Numbered from the stretch's first letter, positions 1-8,574 are shown. The stretch: DNA of 25,775 nt from Clostridia bacterium (GCA_022790685.1 JAAVXQ010000040.1:1-25775); one strand, 5' to 3'. Translations and numbers: made by a program. The notes: a model not told the origin generated them from the letters alone.

Positions 1-2
1 AC

Positions 3-755
3 CAAAAAAAGAAGAATGGAAATATATATGATATAAAAAATAATTCAAAACTTACATTAAATTTTGTAGATAAGGATGGAATTAAAACAGAAGAACAACT
101 AGAGATAGACATTATAAAAAGAGAAGAAAAAGTATATCCAATGGGACTTTCAGAAGAGGTTGCTATTCTTGTAAGCGATAAATTTATTGAAAAGCTAGAT
201 TATAAACAGAATATAATGTATGTAATGTCAAATAACACTAATGCTCTTAGTGAAGAGATTAATAATTTGAAAAAATCTAATGATAGCTACAATATGATAA
301 GTTATTCTGACTTAGAGGCATCAAGAAGATCCGAAAATGCAATGGTACTTGTTATATCTATATTTTTATATGGATTTATAGCAGTAATTACTTTAATTGG
401 TGTAACAAATATATTTAATACAATTACTACAAATATGAATTTAAGACAAAAGGAATTTGCAATGCTTAAATCAATAGGAATGACAAAGAAAGAATTTGAC
501 AGGATGATAAGATTAGAAAGCATTTTTTATGGTTTCAAGTCTTTAATTATAGGAATTCCAATCGGAATTTTAGGTTCATATTTTGTATATAAAGCTTTTT
601 CAAGAGGAATGGAAATGTCATATAGATTGCCAATAATGGCAATAATAATTGCGATTATATTTGTATTTCTAATAATAGGATTAATAATGAAATACTCATT
701 AAGTAGAATAAATAAACAAAACATTATTGAAACTATTAGAAATGAAAATATATAA
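3..755 (+). CDS. ABC transporter permease, FtsX family (5' end outside window)
   Basis: The reading frame is open from base 3, so the gene begins upstream and only the C-terminal 250 residues are here; the first ATG in view (141) is internal. The visible part has a soluble extracytoplasmic stretch, then a membrane helix near LVISIFLYGFIAVITLIGV, a cytoplasmic segment NLRQKEFAMLKSIGMTKKEF, and two more helices before a short basic tail. The RQKEFAMLKSIGM stretch followed by a helix pair is typical of FtsX/MacB-type permeases of the kind paired with an ATPase in peptide or antibiotic export and sensing systems in Bacillota. The partner ATPase is not in view, so substrate and direction cannot be told. 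A hairpin terminator follows directly, so this is the last gene of its operon. Confidence 0.85.
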   Translation, partial: QKKKNGNIYDIKNNSKLTLNFVDKDGIKTEEQLEIDIIKREEKVYPMGLSEEVAILVSDKFIEKLDYKQNIMYVMSNNTNALSEEINNLKKSNDSYNMISYSDLEASRRSENAMVLVISIFLYGFIAVITLIGVTNIFNTITTNMNLRQKEFAMLKSIGMTKKEFDRMIRLESIFYGFKSLIIGIPIGILGSYFVYKAFSRGMEMSYRLPIMAIIIAIIFVFLIIGLIMKYSLSRINKQNIIETIRNENI

Positions 756-765
756 AAATCTCCAA

Positions 766-806
766 AAAAAGAAAGCTACTAAAGGTGTAGTTTTCTTTTT
801 ATTTTA
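766..806 (+). terminator. Intrinsic terminator after the FtsX-type permease gene
   Basis: Arms 766-779 and 787-800 pair over 14 bp (one G-U) around a 7-nt loop; the 3' arm is T-rich and runs into ATTTT. It lies 11 bases after the stop codon. Confidence 0.8.
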
Positions 807-1325
807 TAGAAAAATATTTTATGCTGATGTAAAAAGATTAATTATAATTAAGATTAATTTTGAAATATTGATTATCTAGTACTGCGATAATACTAAGAAG
901 CATAATGATTACTGATATAAAAAGTGATATTTTTATAAAAAGAGAAAATGTATGATAAAATATTTTTAATTAATGAATATGACAATATTAATTCAAACTA
1001 ATAATGAAAATTACATAGTTAAAATACTTAATATGATTTAAAACATTAAATGAATTTTATGGAAGAATTAAGTATTTTTTTCTCTAATTTTCACCACGAA
1101 GATAGGAATTTGTTAGTAATACATGAAAGTCAATTACTTTATAACTTAAATCAATATATTTTACAGTACCAACATATTTTTTAAATATGATAGTAAATAG
1201 AGCAAACTTCATAAATATTTAAACTTTATTTTGAAATAAGGTACATTGTATTGTAAATAAAATAGTTTGAAAATGGTATTCTAATATTTCGTTAATAAAA
1301 AATAATTATATAATGGAGGAGTAAT
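807..1325. other. Gene-poor stretch holding a decayed gene
   Basis: No intact gene is seen. The only recognisable content is a degraded minus-strand copy (1045-1212) of the membrane-protein gene at 2598-3011. The rest is AT-rich with many stops in all frames. A promoter for the gene at 1326 must lie in the last 120 bases; TTGAAA near 1231 followed 17 bases later by TAAATA is only a weak candidate. Confidence 0.5.
1045..1212 (-). pseudogene. Remnant of a paralogue of the 2598-3011 membrane protein
   Basis: Read on the minus strand from an ATG at 1212, this gives a 42-codon frame whose residues 15-41 (GTVKYIDLSYKVIDFHVLLT, then NSYLRGE) match GTVEYIGLGYKVIDFHVLLT, then DPYLPGE, in the intact protein. 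The first residues (LFTII) match that protein's N-terminus, so roughly 60 residues in the middle have been lost. One A is missing after GGTGAAAA, which shifts the frame into a TAG at 1086. DNA similarity continues past that stop to about 1045. No Shine-Dalgarno site precedes the ATG. An internal deletion plus a frameshift indicate a dead duplicate. Why it was duplicated is not shown. Confidence 0.8.
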
Positions 1326-2543
1326 ATGAAAAAATTATTAAAAACTGTTTTTTTAATAACTTTAGGAATAATGATTATGGCACCATTTATTTATGCTAGT
1401 ACAAATTCAAAAGGAACGGCATGTGCTATAGTAAGTTCAAAAAGAGGTGGATTTGAGAGTGAGGGAGATAGAGCAATGCAAAATGCAAAAAATACTTATG
1501 ACAGTATGGGGTATAATACATTGATACTAAAAGACCCAGGAGCTCTAATACTATATTCAAATATTATAGCTTCTAAAGTTCAATTATATTGTTGTCATGG
1601 GAGTTCAAAGCATATAGAATTCCCAAATGGAGGGCTATGTATAGGGAATGGAAATAGTTATGATGGTAAGACTTTTTATAGTATTGATAATTTAGATTTA
1701 TCAAATGCAAAATTAATTACATTAGCAGCATGTAATACAGCTGGAAATGGGAGTTCTAGCTGGGATTCTATAGCAGCTAAGATGATGGAAAGAGGAGCAC
1801 AAATGACAATTGGCTGGTATACAGAAGTAAATCCATTTTCTATGCCAGATTGGTTAGACAATTTTCATAAAGAAATAAATAATGGATATGATCCTTTAAC
1901 AGCGCTAAATAAAGCTTGCAATAATTACTGGTATATGAATGATAATGTAAAAAATATATTATTTTCTTATAAAACTTTGTCTACACTTTCAAATAATAGT
2001 GAACTACAAATGAAAATATCAGAAAAAAATATTTTAAAAGAAAAAAAGCTTGTGAAACTAACAGAAACAGAAATTGAAAATAAAATAAAAGAAAATGATT
2101 TAACATTTGATGTTAAGGATTATAAAAAACAGTATTCAGATGGAATATATACATTAAATGGTGAAACAAATGAAATTCAACATATATGTAGTTATATAGA
2201 TTATACTTTAAAGATTGGTGATTATATAACTAATTCTGGATATACAGTTGTTTTAGATAAAGAAGAGAATGTTCAACAAATTATTGATAACACATTTAGT
2301 AAAAAGAATTTGATAATTACAAATAGAAACAATAATAATTTTTTAGTTTCTGAAAACGATAAAAATTATTACATAAGTGCAGCAAAAGAAAAATTAGAAA
2401 TTAAAGACAAAATAATAGATGAAAATGTAGAATTTTATTATGATGTAAATACTAGTCAAAAATTTGCAAATGTTACTATAAAAGTAGAAGATAAGTTGTC
2501 TGGATTTAAATTAGATACTTATGTATTTAAAATAACTGATTAA
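1326..2543 (+). CDS. Secreted caspase-like (clan CD) protein
   Basis: Encodes 405 residues, starting 5 bases after GGAGGA. Residues 1-25 form a signal peptide (KK, then a long hydrophobic core ending IYAS), so the product is exported. Residues about 30-215 look like a caspase-haemoglobinase fold: a strand ending in YCCHGSS with candidate catalytic His91, then a strand LITLAAC followed by NTAG with candidate nucleophile Cys136. His-Gly and Ala-Cys after hydrophobic strands is the clan CD arrangement shared by caspases, gingipains, clostripain and CHAT proteases; I cannot say which family it belongs to. Residues about 230-405 are a lysine-rich, beta-strand-rich domain I do not recognise. It has no LPXTG and no membrane anchor, so it is probably released or loosely wall-bound. 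It faces the small membrane-protein gene across a shared terminator. Proteolytic activity and target are inference. Confidence 0.75.
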   Translation: MKKLLKTVFLITLGIMIMAPFIYASTNSKGTACAIVSSKRGGFESEGDRAMQNAKNTYDSMGYNTLILKDPGALILYSNIIASKVQLYCCHGSSKHIEFPNGGLCIGNGNSYDGKTFYSIDNLDLSNAKLITLAACNTAGNGSSSWDSIAAKMMERGAQMTIGWYTEVNPFSMPDWLDNFHKEINNGYDPLTALNKACNNYWYMNDNVKNILFSYKTLSTLSNNSELQMKISEKNILKEKKLVKLTETEIENKIKENDLTFDVKDYKKQYSDGIYTLNGETNEIQHICSYIDYTLKIGDYITNSGYTVVLDKEENVQQIIDNTFSKKNLIITNRNNNNFLVSENDKNYYISAAKEKLEIKDKIIDENVEFYYDVNTSQKFANVTIKVEDKLSGFKLDTYVFKITD

Positions 2544-2550
2544 TTAAAAA

Positions 2551-2602
2551 CATTAGAAAAGGCTCAAAAGATATTTTTATGGCTTTTGAGCCTTTTTCTA
2601 GT
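2551..2602. terminator. Shared bidirectional terminator
   Basis: Arms 2557-2570 and 2583-2596 pair perfectly over 14 bp (AAAAGGCTCAAAAG with its complement), with T-rich or A-rich flanks on both sides. It sits between two converging genes; the minus-strand gene's stop codon (2598-2600) overlaps the hairpin base, so one element can end both transcripts. Confidence 0.85.
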
Positions 2603-3011
2603 GTTTAATATAATCAAGTACTCTAGGAGTGTATATTTTTTGAATGATATACTTTGCCTCACGATAAGTAGTATTCCAAGAACATAAATATTTTTTCTCT
2701 AATTTTTCACCAGGAAGATAGGGATCTGTTAGTAGTACATGAAAATCAATTACTTTATAACCTAAACCGATATACTCTACAGTACCTCCATCTTGATAAG
2801 AAAAAATTCCAAATAATTTAGAACAAAATAAAGGCAACTTTTGATTTTTTGCTAAAATATAATCAGAACTAAAGCATATTATCCAAATAATTATTAAAAA
2901 TGATATTATTTTAATTATTTTTTTGAATTTTGTAGAATTGGATTTTATAATAAATCTTATGGTAAATAAAATGATAGTAAATAAAATAAGGTTTATAAGT
3001 AGCTTTAACAT
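2598..3011 (-). CDS. Small two-helix membrane protein of unknown function
   Basis: Encodes 137 residues. Two hydrophobic helices (about 3-21 and 32-50) are joined by a basic loop; a soluble domain of some 85 residues follows, containing DGGTVEYIGLGYKVIDFH. I recall similar DGG-x-YxGLGYKVxxF segments in uncharacterised Bacillota membrane proteins but know no function. The gene converges on the caspase-like gene and shares its terminator. A broken copy of the same gene lies on the other side of the caspase-like gene (1045-1212), so the caspase-like gene is now bracketed by two copies, one dead. The start at 3011 is preceded by AAAGGAAT, a usable Shine-Dalgarno site. Confidence 0.7.
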   Translation of the reverse strand: MLKLLINLILFTIILFTIRFIIKSNSTKFKKIIKIISFLIIIWIICFSSDYILAKNQKLPLFCSKLFGIFSYQDGGTVEYIGLGYKVIDFHVLLTDPYLPGEKLEKKYLCSWNTTYREAKYIIQKIYTPRVLDYIKH

Positions 3012-3101
3012 AAAATAATTCCTTTCTCATATTAATATAAATAAATTATAATTCAAAGAAAATTTTTTATCAATGTAAAAACAAAATAATATACCCCCAT
3101 A

Positions 3102-3130
3102 TTTACAATATACCCATATGGGTATATAAT
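3102..3130 (+). promoter_or_regulatory. Copper operon promoter
   Basis: TTTACA (3102-3107), a 17-bp spacer and a perfect TATAAT (3125-3130) lie 57 bases before csoR. The spacer is almost filled by the palindromic operator, so a bound repressor would cover both promoter boxes. Confidence 0.85.
3109..3126. promoter_or_regulatory. CsoR operator palindrome
   Basis: TATACCCATATGGGTATA is a perfect 18-bp palindrome with the TACCC-N4-GGGTA core that fits known CsoR copper operators of Bacillota. A further C-rich half-like element (ATACCCCC, 3091-3098) lies just upstream of the -35 box and could be a second contact. Autoregulation by the CsoR encoded next door is expected: repression without copper, release when Cu(I) binds. 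Confidence 0.85.
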
Positions 3131-3186
3131 GTGGATAGAAAAATTTAGATAAATAAAAAATTTTTTTAGTAATAGAAGAGGTAAAA

Positions 3187-3483
3187 ATGAAAGAAAAAGG
3201 AGAAGTTATTAAAAAAACTGTAAGAAGTGAGTCAGAAAAAAAGACTATAAATAACAGATTAAATAGGATTTCAGGACAGATAAAGGGAATTCAAAAAATG
3301 ATAGCTGAAGACAGATATTGCGATGATGTTTTAATTCAATTATCTGCAGTTGACAAATCTATAAAAAGTTTAGCAAATCATATATTAGAAAATCATATGT
3401 ATAATTGTGTGTTAAATGATATAGAAAAAGGAAATCTGGAGATAATAGATGAAGTTGTAAATTTATTTAGGAGGTTCCAATAA
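3187..3483 (+). CDS. csoR: Copper-sensing repressor CsoR (DUF156 family)
   Basis: Encodes a 98-residue all-helical repressor of the CsoR/RcnR family. The Cu(I) ligands of CsoR are present at the expected spacing: Cys45, His70 and Cys74 (C-x24-H-x3-C). The helix NRLNRISGQIKGIQKMI is the family's basic DNA-contact segment. Having C-H-C ligands, with copA and copZ downstream, points to copper rather than nickel (RcnR), formaldehyde (FrmR) or persulfide (CstR). It is the first gene of the operon, behind a promoter that overlaps a perfect CsoR-type palindrome. The N-terminus is about ten residues longer and more charged than in many relatives. One base separates its stop codon from copA, and the copA Shine-Dalgarno site lies inside the csoR 3' end, so the two are probably co-translated. 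Confidence 0.93.
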   Translation: MKEKGEVIKKTVRSESEKKTINNRLNRISGQIKGIQKMIAEDRYCDDVLIQLSAVDKSIKSLANHILENHMYNCVLNDIEKGNLEIIDEVVNLFRRFQ

Positions 3484-3484
3484 T

Positions 3485-5692
3485 ATGAATAAAATTCTAT
3501 TAAAAATTGGAGGAATGAGTTGTAGTGCTTGTTCAAATGGTCTTGAAAAATACCTAAATAAACAGAGCGGAATTACAAATGCTAGTGTAAATTTAGTAAT
3601 GGCAAATGCACTGATAGAGTATGATGAGAGTATTTTAAATCAAAAGAAAATAGAAAAGTTTGTAAAAGAAGCTGGATTTGAAAGTTTAGGTTTATATAAT
3701 GAAAACGAAGAAGAAAAAGAAAATAAAACTCAAAAAATAAATTTTATAATATTTACTATTTTATCAATAATACTATTATATATTTCTATGGGAACAATGA
3801 TAGGACTTCCTGATTTACCTAATTTTAGTATGCATCACAATTCTAAAAATTATGCTATTTTACTTACAATTTTGAGTTTTCCATATCTTATTTATGGATT
3901 TGACATAATTAAAAGTGGATATAAAAATTTAATTCATAAAACACCAAATATGGATACTTTAGTTGGAATAGGTGTAATAAGTAGTTTTTTATATAGTTTA
4001 TATGGAATGTTTATGATTCTAAAAGGTAATCACCAATATGTAGAAAATTTATATTTTGAATCAGCAGCAATAGTAATATTTTTTATAAAACTTGGAAGAT
4101 ATATTGATGGGGTAAGTAAAGATAGAACTAAAGATGCTATAAAAAGATTAGTTCAAATAACTCCTAATGAAGCAACTATAAAAATTGATGGAAAAGAGAA
4201 AAAAGTAACAATAGATGAAATAAAGAAAGAAGATATAGTTGTATCATATGCTGGAGATAGAATTGCAGTAGATGGAGAAATAGTAGAAGGAAAAAGTCAC
4301 TTAGATGAAGCTTTTATAACAGGAGAAAGCAAACCTGTAACAAAGTCTGTAGGAAATAAAGTAATTGCTGGAAGTATAAATTATGATGGATATTTAGAAT
4401 ATAAAGCAGAAAGAATAGGTAAAGAATCTACAATTTCTGAGATAGTAAGAATTGTTATGGAAGCAACTAGTTCAAAAGCGTCAATTGCCAAAATAGCAGA
4501 TAAAATAAGTGGATATTTTGTTCCAATTATTATAGTTTTAGCAATAATAACTTTTGGTGTTTATTTGGCACTTGACTTAGGAATAAGCAATGCAGTTTCA
4601 AGTTTTGTAACAGTATTAGTAATAGCATGTCCCTGCAGTTTAGGATTAGCAACACCTCTTGCAATAGTTGTAAGTGAAGGAGTGTGTGCAGAAAATGGAA
4701 TTTTAGTAAAGAAAAGTGAAATTTTAGAAAATGCAATGAAAATTGACAGAGTAGTATTTGACAAAACAGGAACTTTAACATATGGAAATTTAAAAGTTTC
4801 GAAAATATATAACTTTTCAAAATTATCAGATAGTGAGCTTATGCAAATTGCAGGTAGTATAGAAACAAAATCTACACATCCAATATCTAAAGCTTTTACA
4901 GAATATTTAAAAGAAAATAAATTAGAGACTTTAGAGGTTTCCGAATTTGAAAATAAAAGTGGATTTGGAATAAAAGCTAAAATTACTAATAATGAATATC
5001 ATTTAGGAAACAGTAAAATGGTTTCAAATTTAGAAATAGATAATGAACATTTACAGGAAGAAGAAATATTAGCAGAAGATGGAAATAGCATAGTATATGT
5101 GATAGAAAATAAAGAAATACTAGGTCTAATAGGAATTAATGATATAATACGAGATACTTCAAAAGAATTAATAAGTAACTTAAAGGAATGTAAAATAGAA
5201 CCAATAATGCTAACAGGAGATAATATTAAAACAGCAGAAAAAATTGCAAAAGAGATAGGAATTACAAATATAATTGCGAATGTTTTACCAACAGAAAAGG
5301 CAGATAAAATAAAAAATCTTCAGAAAGAAAACAGAAAAATTATGATGGTAGGAGATGGAATAAATGATAGTCCTGCTTTAGCAATTAGTGATATTGGCGT
5401 TAGTATAACTAGTGGAACAGATATAGCAATGGATTCTTCTGATGTTATATTAATGCAAAATGACTTAAGCAAAATTCTAAGTTTAATAAAGATAAGTAAA
5501 AAAACAATAAGAAACATAAAACAGAATTTATTTTGGGCATTTTTCTATAATGTATTAATGATACCAATAGCAATGGGAGTCTTAAAACCAATTGGAATTT
5601 CTATAAATCCAATGATAGCAGGTTTAGCAATGACTTTAAGTAGTTTGACAGTAATATTAAATGCGTCAAGATTAAAATATATTAAATTTTAA
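3485..5692 (+). CDS. copA: Cu(I)-exporting P1B-type ATPase CopA
   Basis: Encodes 735 residues, a full-length copper P-type ATPase. In order: one N-terminal heavy-metal-binding domain with GMSCSAC (Cys13, Cys16); membrane helices from about residue 87; the actuator domain with TGES (279-282); the transmembrane metal site Cys-Pro-Cys (382-384); phosphorylation motif DKTGT with Asp426; the His-Pro of the nucleotide domain (465-466); TGDN (587-590) and GDGIND (623-628). The last two helices carry the YN and M-x-x-SS residues that make up the Cu(I) site. It pumps Cu(I) out of the cytoplasm at the cost of ATP. Only one N-terminal binding domain is present, where many relatives have two. A separate CopZ chaperone is encoded 29 bases downstream. 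No residue looks missing. Confidence 0.96.
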   Translation: MNKILLKIGGMSCSACSNGLEKYLNKQSGITNASVNLVMANALIEYDESILNQKKIEKFVKEAGFESLGLYNENEEEKENKTQKINFIIFTILSIILLYISMGTMIGLPDLPNFSMHHNSKNYAILLTILSFPYLIYGFDIIKSGYKNLIHKTPNMDTLVGIGVISSFLYSLYGMFMILKGNHQYVENLYFESAAIVIFFIKLGRYIDGVSKDRTKDAIKRLVQITPNEATIKIDGKEKKVTIDEIKKEDIVVSYAGDRIAVDGEIVEGKSHLDEAFITGESKPVTKSVGNKVIAGSINYDGYLEYKAERIGKESTISEIVRIVMEATSSKASIAKIADKISGYFVPIIIVLAIITFGVYLALDLGISNAVSSFVTVLVIACPCSLGLATPLAIVVSEGVCAENGILVKKSEILENAMKIDRVVFDKTGTLTYGNLKVSKIYNFSKLSDSELMQIAGSIETKSTHPISKAFTEYLKENKLETLEVSEFENKSGFGIKAKITNNEYHLGNSKMVSNLEIDNEHLQEEEILAEDGNSIVYVIENKEILGLIGINDIIRDTSKELISNLKECKIEPIMLTGDNIKTAEKIAKEIGITNIIANVLPTEKADKIKNLQKENRKIMMVGDGINDSPALAISDIGVSITSGTDIAMDSSDVILMQNDLSKILSLIKISKKTIRNIKQNLFWAFFYNVLMIPIAMGVLKPIGISINPMIAGLAMTLSSLTVILNASRLKYIKF

Positions 5693-5721
5693 AATAATAA
5701 AAAGTAAAGGGGAACTTTAAA

Positions 5722-5949
5722 ATGTTTGGAAAAGAAAAGATTGTAAAATTAATAGGAATTGAAGGAATGAGCTGTATGCATTGTGCTAAAAAAGTAGAAG
5801 ATAAATTAAGTAGTATAAAAGAAGTAAGATCAGCTAAAGTAAATCTAGAAGAAAAAAATGCAGAAGTAATACTTAAAGCTGAAATTGATGATGACAGATT
5901 AAAAGAATGTATAGAAGAATTAGGATATACAGTTACAAACATAAAATAA
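5722..5949 (+). CDS. copZ: Copper chaperone CopZ
   Basis: Encodes 75 residues, essentially one heavy-metal-associated domain of beta-alpha-beta-beta-alpha-beta type, with the Cu(I)-binding motif GMSCMHC (Cys18, Cys21). In this family the protein carries Cu(I) in the cytosol to CopA and can load CsoR. It follows copA by 29 bases with its own Shine-Dalgarno site (AAAGGGG) and no terminator between, so it is the third gene of the csoR operon. It is a little longer at the N-terminus than typical CopZ of about 69 residues. A mercury-binding MerP role is less likely, because there is no signal peptide and the neighbours are copper genes. No strong hairpin terminator is seen after it. Confidence 0.93.
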   Translation: MFGKEKIVKLIGIEGMSCMHCAKKVEDKLSSIKEVRSAKVNLEEKNAEVILKAEIDDDRLKECIEELGYTVTNIK

Positions 5950-6017
5950 TGTAAGAATTTAATTTTGATAATTATACTAAAATTAGATACGGTAAATGGT
6001 CTTGTAAAATGTAAAAT

Positions 6018-6046
6018 TTGCAAAACTTAAAAAAAAGTAATATAAT
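6018..6046 (+). promoter_or_regulatory. Promoter of the acyl-CoA synthetase/yfcE operon
   Basis: TTGCAA (6018-6023), a 17-bp spacer and a perfect TATAAT (6041-6046) lie 43 bases before the start at 6090. No operator-like palindrome is seen. Confidence 0.75.
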
Positions 6047-6089
6047 ACAAGCGTAAAATCTAGTATAAAACAGTAATAGGAGATAAGGT

Positions 6090-7928
6090 ATGAGAGGACT
6101 CGAGAATTTTAAAGTACCTAATTTTAAGTTTCCAAAACTAAAAATGGAAGGTATAAAAGAAGAGATAAAAGCAGAACCAATATTACCAAAAAAGCAAATT
6201 AAATACGAACCATACGACTTTAAAACTATAAAAGAAGTATTTGAAAAATCAACTGAGAAATTTAGTGAAAAAGAATTCCTTTTAGAAAAATTTGATCATA
6301 AAGGTTTATATAAAGAGATAACTTATAAGGAATTTAGAGAAGATGTTATAGGTTTTGGTACAGCATTAAATAAAATTTTAGATTTAGAGGGAAAAAGAGT
6401 AGTTATCATAGGAGAAAATACTTATGGTTGGTATGTTTCATATATGACAATGCTTTGTGGAACAGGAATTGCAGTTCCTGTTGACAAAGAGCTTCCAGCA
6501 AATGAAATTGAAAATGTTGTAAAAAGATCAAAAGCATCAGCTATAATTTATAGTCCAAAGAAAAAGGACGTAATTCAAAAAATAAAAGATAATTTAGATG
6601 GCATACAATATTTTATAGAAATGTATTCAGAAAAAAATGAAGCTAGAGATAAAGAAATAGGAATGAAATATCTAATAGAAGAAGGAAAAAAACTTGTAAA
6701 TTCTGGAGATAATAGCTATATGGAAATAGAGATTAATCCAGATGAATTTAAAGTATTAATTTTTACTTCTGGAACAACCTCAAGTGCAAAAGGTGTAATG
6801 ATTTGTAATAGAAATTTAGCACAAAATATAAATGCTGTAAGTGCGTATGTAAAAATATATGATACTGATAGGCTTTTTTCAATACTTCCTTTGCATCATA
6901 CATATGAATCTAGTATAGGCTTTTTAGTTCCAATGGCAAATGGCTCTTCAGTAGCTATTTGTGAAGGACTTAAATATATAGTACCAAATTTAAAAGAAAC
7001 TAAACCTACAGGAATGCTTGCAGTACCTATTTTGATTGAAAACTTATATAAAAAAATAAATGCTAATATTGTTAAAAGTAAAAAAGAAAAATTAGTAAAT
7101 ACAATGATTCATTTAACTAACACACTAAAAGGTGTAAATATAGATATAAAAAGAAAAGTATTTAAAGAAATTCTTGACAATTTAGGAGGAAATTTAAGAA
7201 TAATAGTTTCTGCAGCAGCTCCAATAGATGCAAAAATAGGAAAATGGGTTGAGGATATAGGAATAAGATTTTTGCAAGGATATGGATTAACAGAAACAGC
7301 TCCTATATCAGCACTAACACCAGAATATGAATCTAAAATCGGTTCAGTTGGAAAAGCAGTTAATTGTGCTAAAATAAAAATAGCAAATCCAAATGAGAAT
7401 GGTGAAGGTGAAGTTTTAATTAGTAGTGAAACATTAATGCTTGGATATTATGAAGATGAAGAAGCAACTAAAGAGGCTATTTTAGAAATTGATGGGGAAA
7501 GATGGTTTAATTCAGGAGATATAGGATATTTAGATGAGAATGGATATTTATTTATAACAGGAAGAAGTAAAAATGTAATAGTAACTCAAAATGGAAAGAA
7601 TATTTATCCAGAAGAAATTGAGCAGTTATTTGTAAATGTTTCAGAAGTAAAAGAATGTATGGTATATGGAAAAGAAGAAGAGGGTTCAAAAGAACTTGTT
7701 ATATCTATAAAAGTAATACCAGATTATGAAACTATAGAAGAAAAGCATGGAAAAGATTTATCAAAAGAAGATGTATATAAAATTATATGGGATGAGATAA
7801 AAAAAGTTAATAAGAAACTTACCTCATATAAAGCTATTAAGAATTTAGAAATAAAAAAAGATGAATTTGAAAAGACTACTACAATGAAAATAAAAAGATA
7901 TGTAGAGCTTCAAAAGGATAAAAATTAA
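6090..7928 (+). CDS. AMP-binding acyl-CoA synthetase (long-chain fatty acid-CoA ligase type)
   Basis: Encodes 612 residues of the ANL adenylate-forming superfamily, which activates a carboxylate with ATP to an acyl-AMP and then usually transfers it to CoA. Core motifs: phosphate-binding loop TSGTTSSAKG (226-235), GYGLTET (397-403), GD at 476-477 within NSGDIGYLDENG, hinge GRSKN (491-495), NGKNIYPEEIE (501-511) and the C-terminal catalytic lysine region MKIKR (about 599-603). The usual proline before the P-loop lysine is alanine here. Length and motif spacing fit long-chain acyl-CoA ligases, but the substrate cannot be read from sequence. About 45 N-terminal residues are lysine- and proline-rich and precede the catalytic domain. 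It has its own promoter and is followed 32 bases later by yfcE. Confidence 0.88.
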   Translation: MRGLENFKVPNFKFPKLKMEGIKEEIKAEPILPKKQIKYEPYDFKTIKEVFEKSTEKFSEKEFLLEKFDHKGLYKEITYKEFREDVIGFGTALNKILDLEGKRVVIIGENTYGWYVSYMTMLCGTGIAVPVDKELPANEIENVVKRSKASAIIYSPKKKDVIQKIKDNLDGIQYFIEMYSEKNEARDKEIGMKYLIEEGKKLVNSGDNSYMEIEINPDEFKVLIFTSGTTSSAKGVMICNRNLAQNINAVSAYVKIYDTDRLFSILPLHHTYESSIGFLVPMANGSSVAICEGLKYIVPNLKETKPTGMLAVPILIENLYKKINANIVKSKKEKLVNTMIHLTNTLKGVNIDIKRKVFKEILDNLGGNLRIIVSAAAPIDAKIGKWVEDIGIRFLQGYGLTETAPISALTPEYESKIGSVGKAVNCAKIKIANPNENGEGEVLISSETLMLGYYEDEEATKEAILEIDGERWFNSGDIGYLDENGYLFITGRSKNVIVTQNGKNIYPEEIEQLFVNVSEVKECMVYGKEEEGSKELVISIKVIPDYETIEEKHGKDLSKEDVYKIIWDEIKKVNKKLTSYKAIKNLEIKKDEFEKTTTMKIKRYVELQKDKN

Positions 7929-7960
7929 AATAAAAGGTTATTTAAATAGGAGGAGATTTT

Positions 7961-8500
7961 ATGAAAATATTAGTTGTATCAGATATTCATGGCTCAGGAT
8001 ATTATGCAGAAAAAATAGAAGAAATTATAAGAAATGAAGATCCAGAAAAAATAGTTTTGCTGGGAGATTTATATTATCATGGACCAAGGAATCCTCTTAC
8101 AGAAGGGTATAATCCACAAAGAGTTTGTGAAATATTAAATAAAAATAAAGATAAAATACTAGCAACTAAAGGAAATTGTGATGCGGAAGTTGATGAGATG
8201 ATATCAGAATTTGATATGAAAGATAAAATAATATTAGAAGAAAATGGAAAGAAATTATATTTTACTCATGGTCATAAAGCAAATATTGACAAATTACCAG
8301 AAGAAGATTTTGATGTACTTATTTATGGACATTTTCACACAGGATTTATTAAAGAAAAAGAAGGAAAGATATTTGTAAATTCAGGCTCAATTTCACTTCC
8401 TAAAAATGAAACTACTAATAGTTATTTAATTATAGAAAATAATACAATACTTCTAAAAGATATTAATGGAAATTTATTAGAAAGCAAAGAACTAAATTAA
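7961..8500 (+). CDS. yfcE: YfcE/MJ0936-type metallophosphodiesterase
   Basis: Encodes 179 residues, the usual size for the compact one-domain phosphodiesterases. All five calcineurin-fold metal motifs are present: DIH (Asp8, His10), GDLYYHG (Asp36), KGNCD (Asn72), THGH (His103, His105) and GHFHTG (His124, His126). Relatives hydrolyse phosphodiesters with Mn2+ or similar metals; the natural substrate is generally unclear. It is the second gene of the operon with the acyl-CoA synthetase (32-base gap, strong AGGAGGAG site) and ends at a clear terminator. Any functional tie to fatty acid activation is only suggested by operon position. Confidence 0.92.
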   Translation: MKILVVSDIHGSGYYAEKIEEIIRNEDPEKIVLLGDLYYHGPRNPLTEGYNPQRVCEILNKNKDKILATKGNCDAEVDEMISEFDMKDKIILEENGKKLYFTHGHKANIDKLPEEDFDVLIYGHFHTGFIKEKEGKIFVNSGSISLPKNETTNSYLIIENNTILLKDINGNLLESKELN

Positions 8501-8508
8501 ATAAAATT

Positions 8509-8549
8509 AAAAGTAAGTCTTAAATAAAATTTATGACTTACTTTTTTTT
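8509..8549. terminator. Terminator between yfcE and tcdA
   Basis: Perfect 11-bp arms 8509-8519 and 8535-8545 (AAAAGTAAGTC and complement), followed by a run of T. It serves yfcE; the A-rich left flank lets it also act on the converging tcdA transcript. Confidence 0.85.
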
Positions 8550-8574
8550 AAATAAAAAATATATATTACATTTT

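Noticed and set aside
5950..6000. Terminator after copZ
   Set aside because: Only a 7-bp A/T dyad without a T run; too weak to call.
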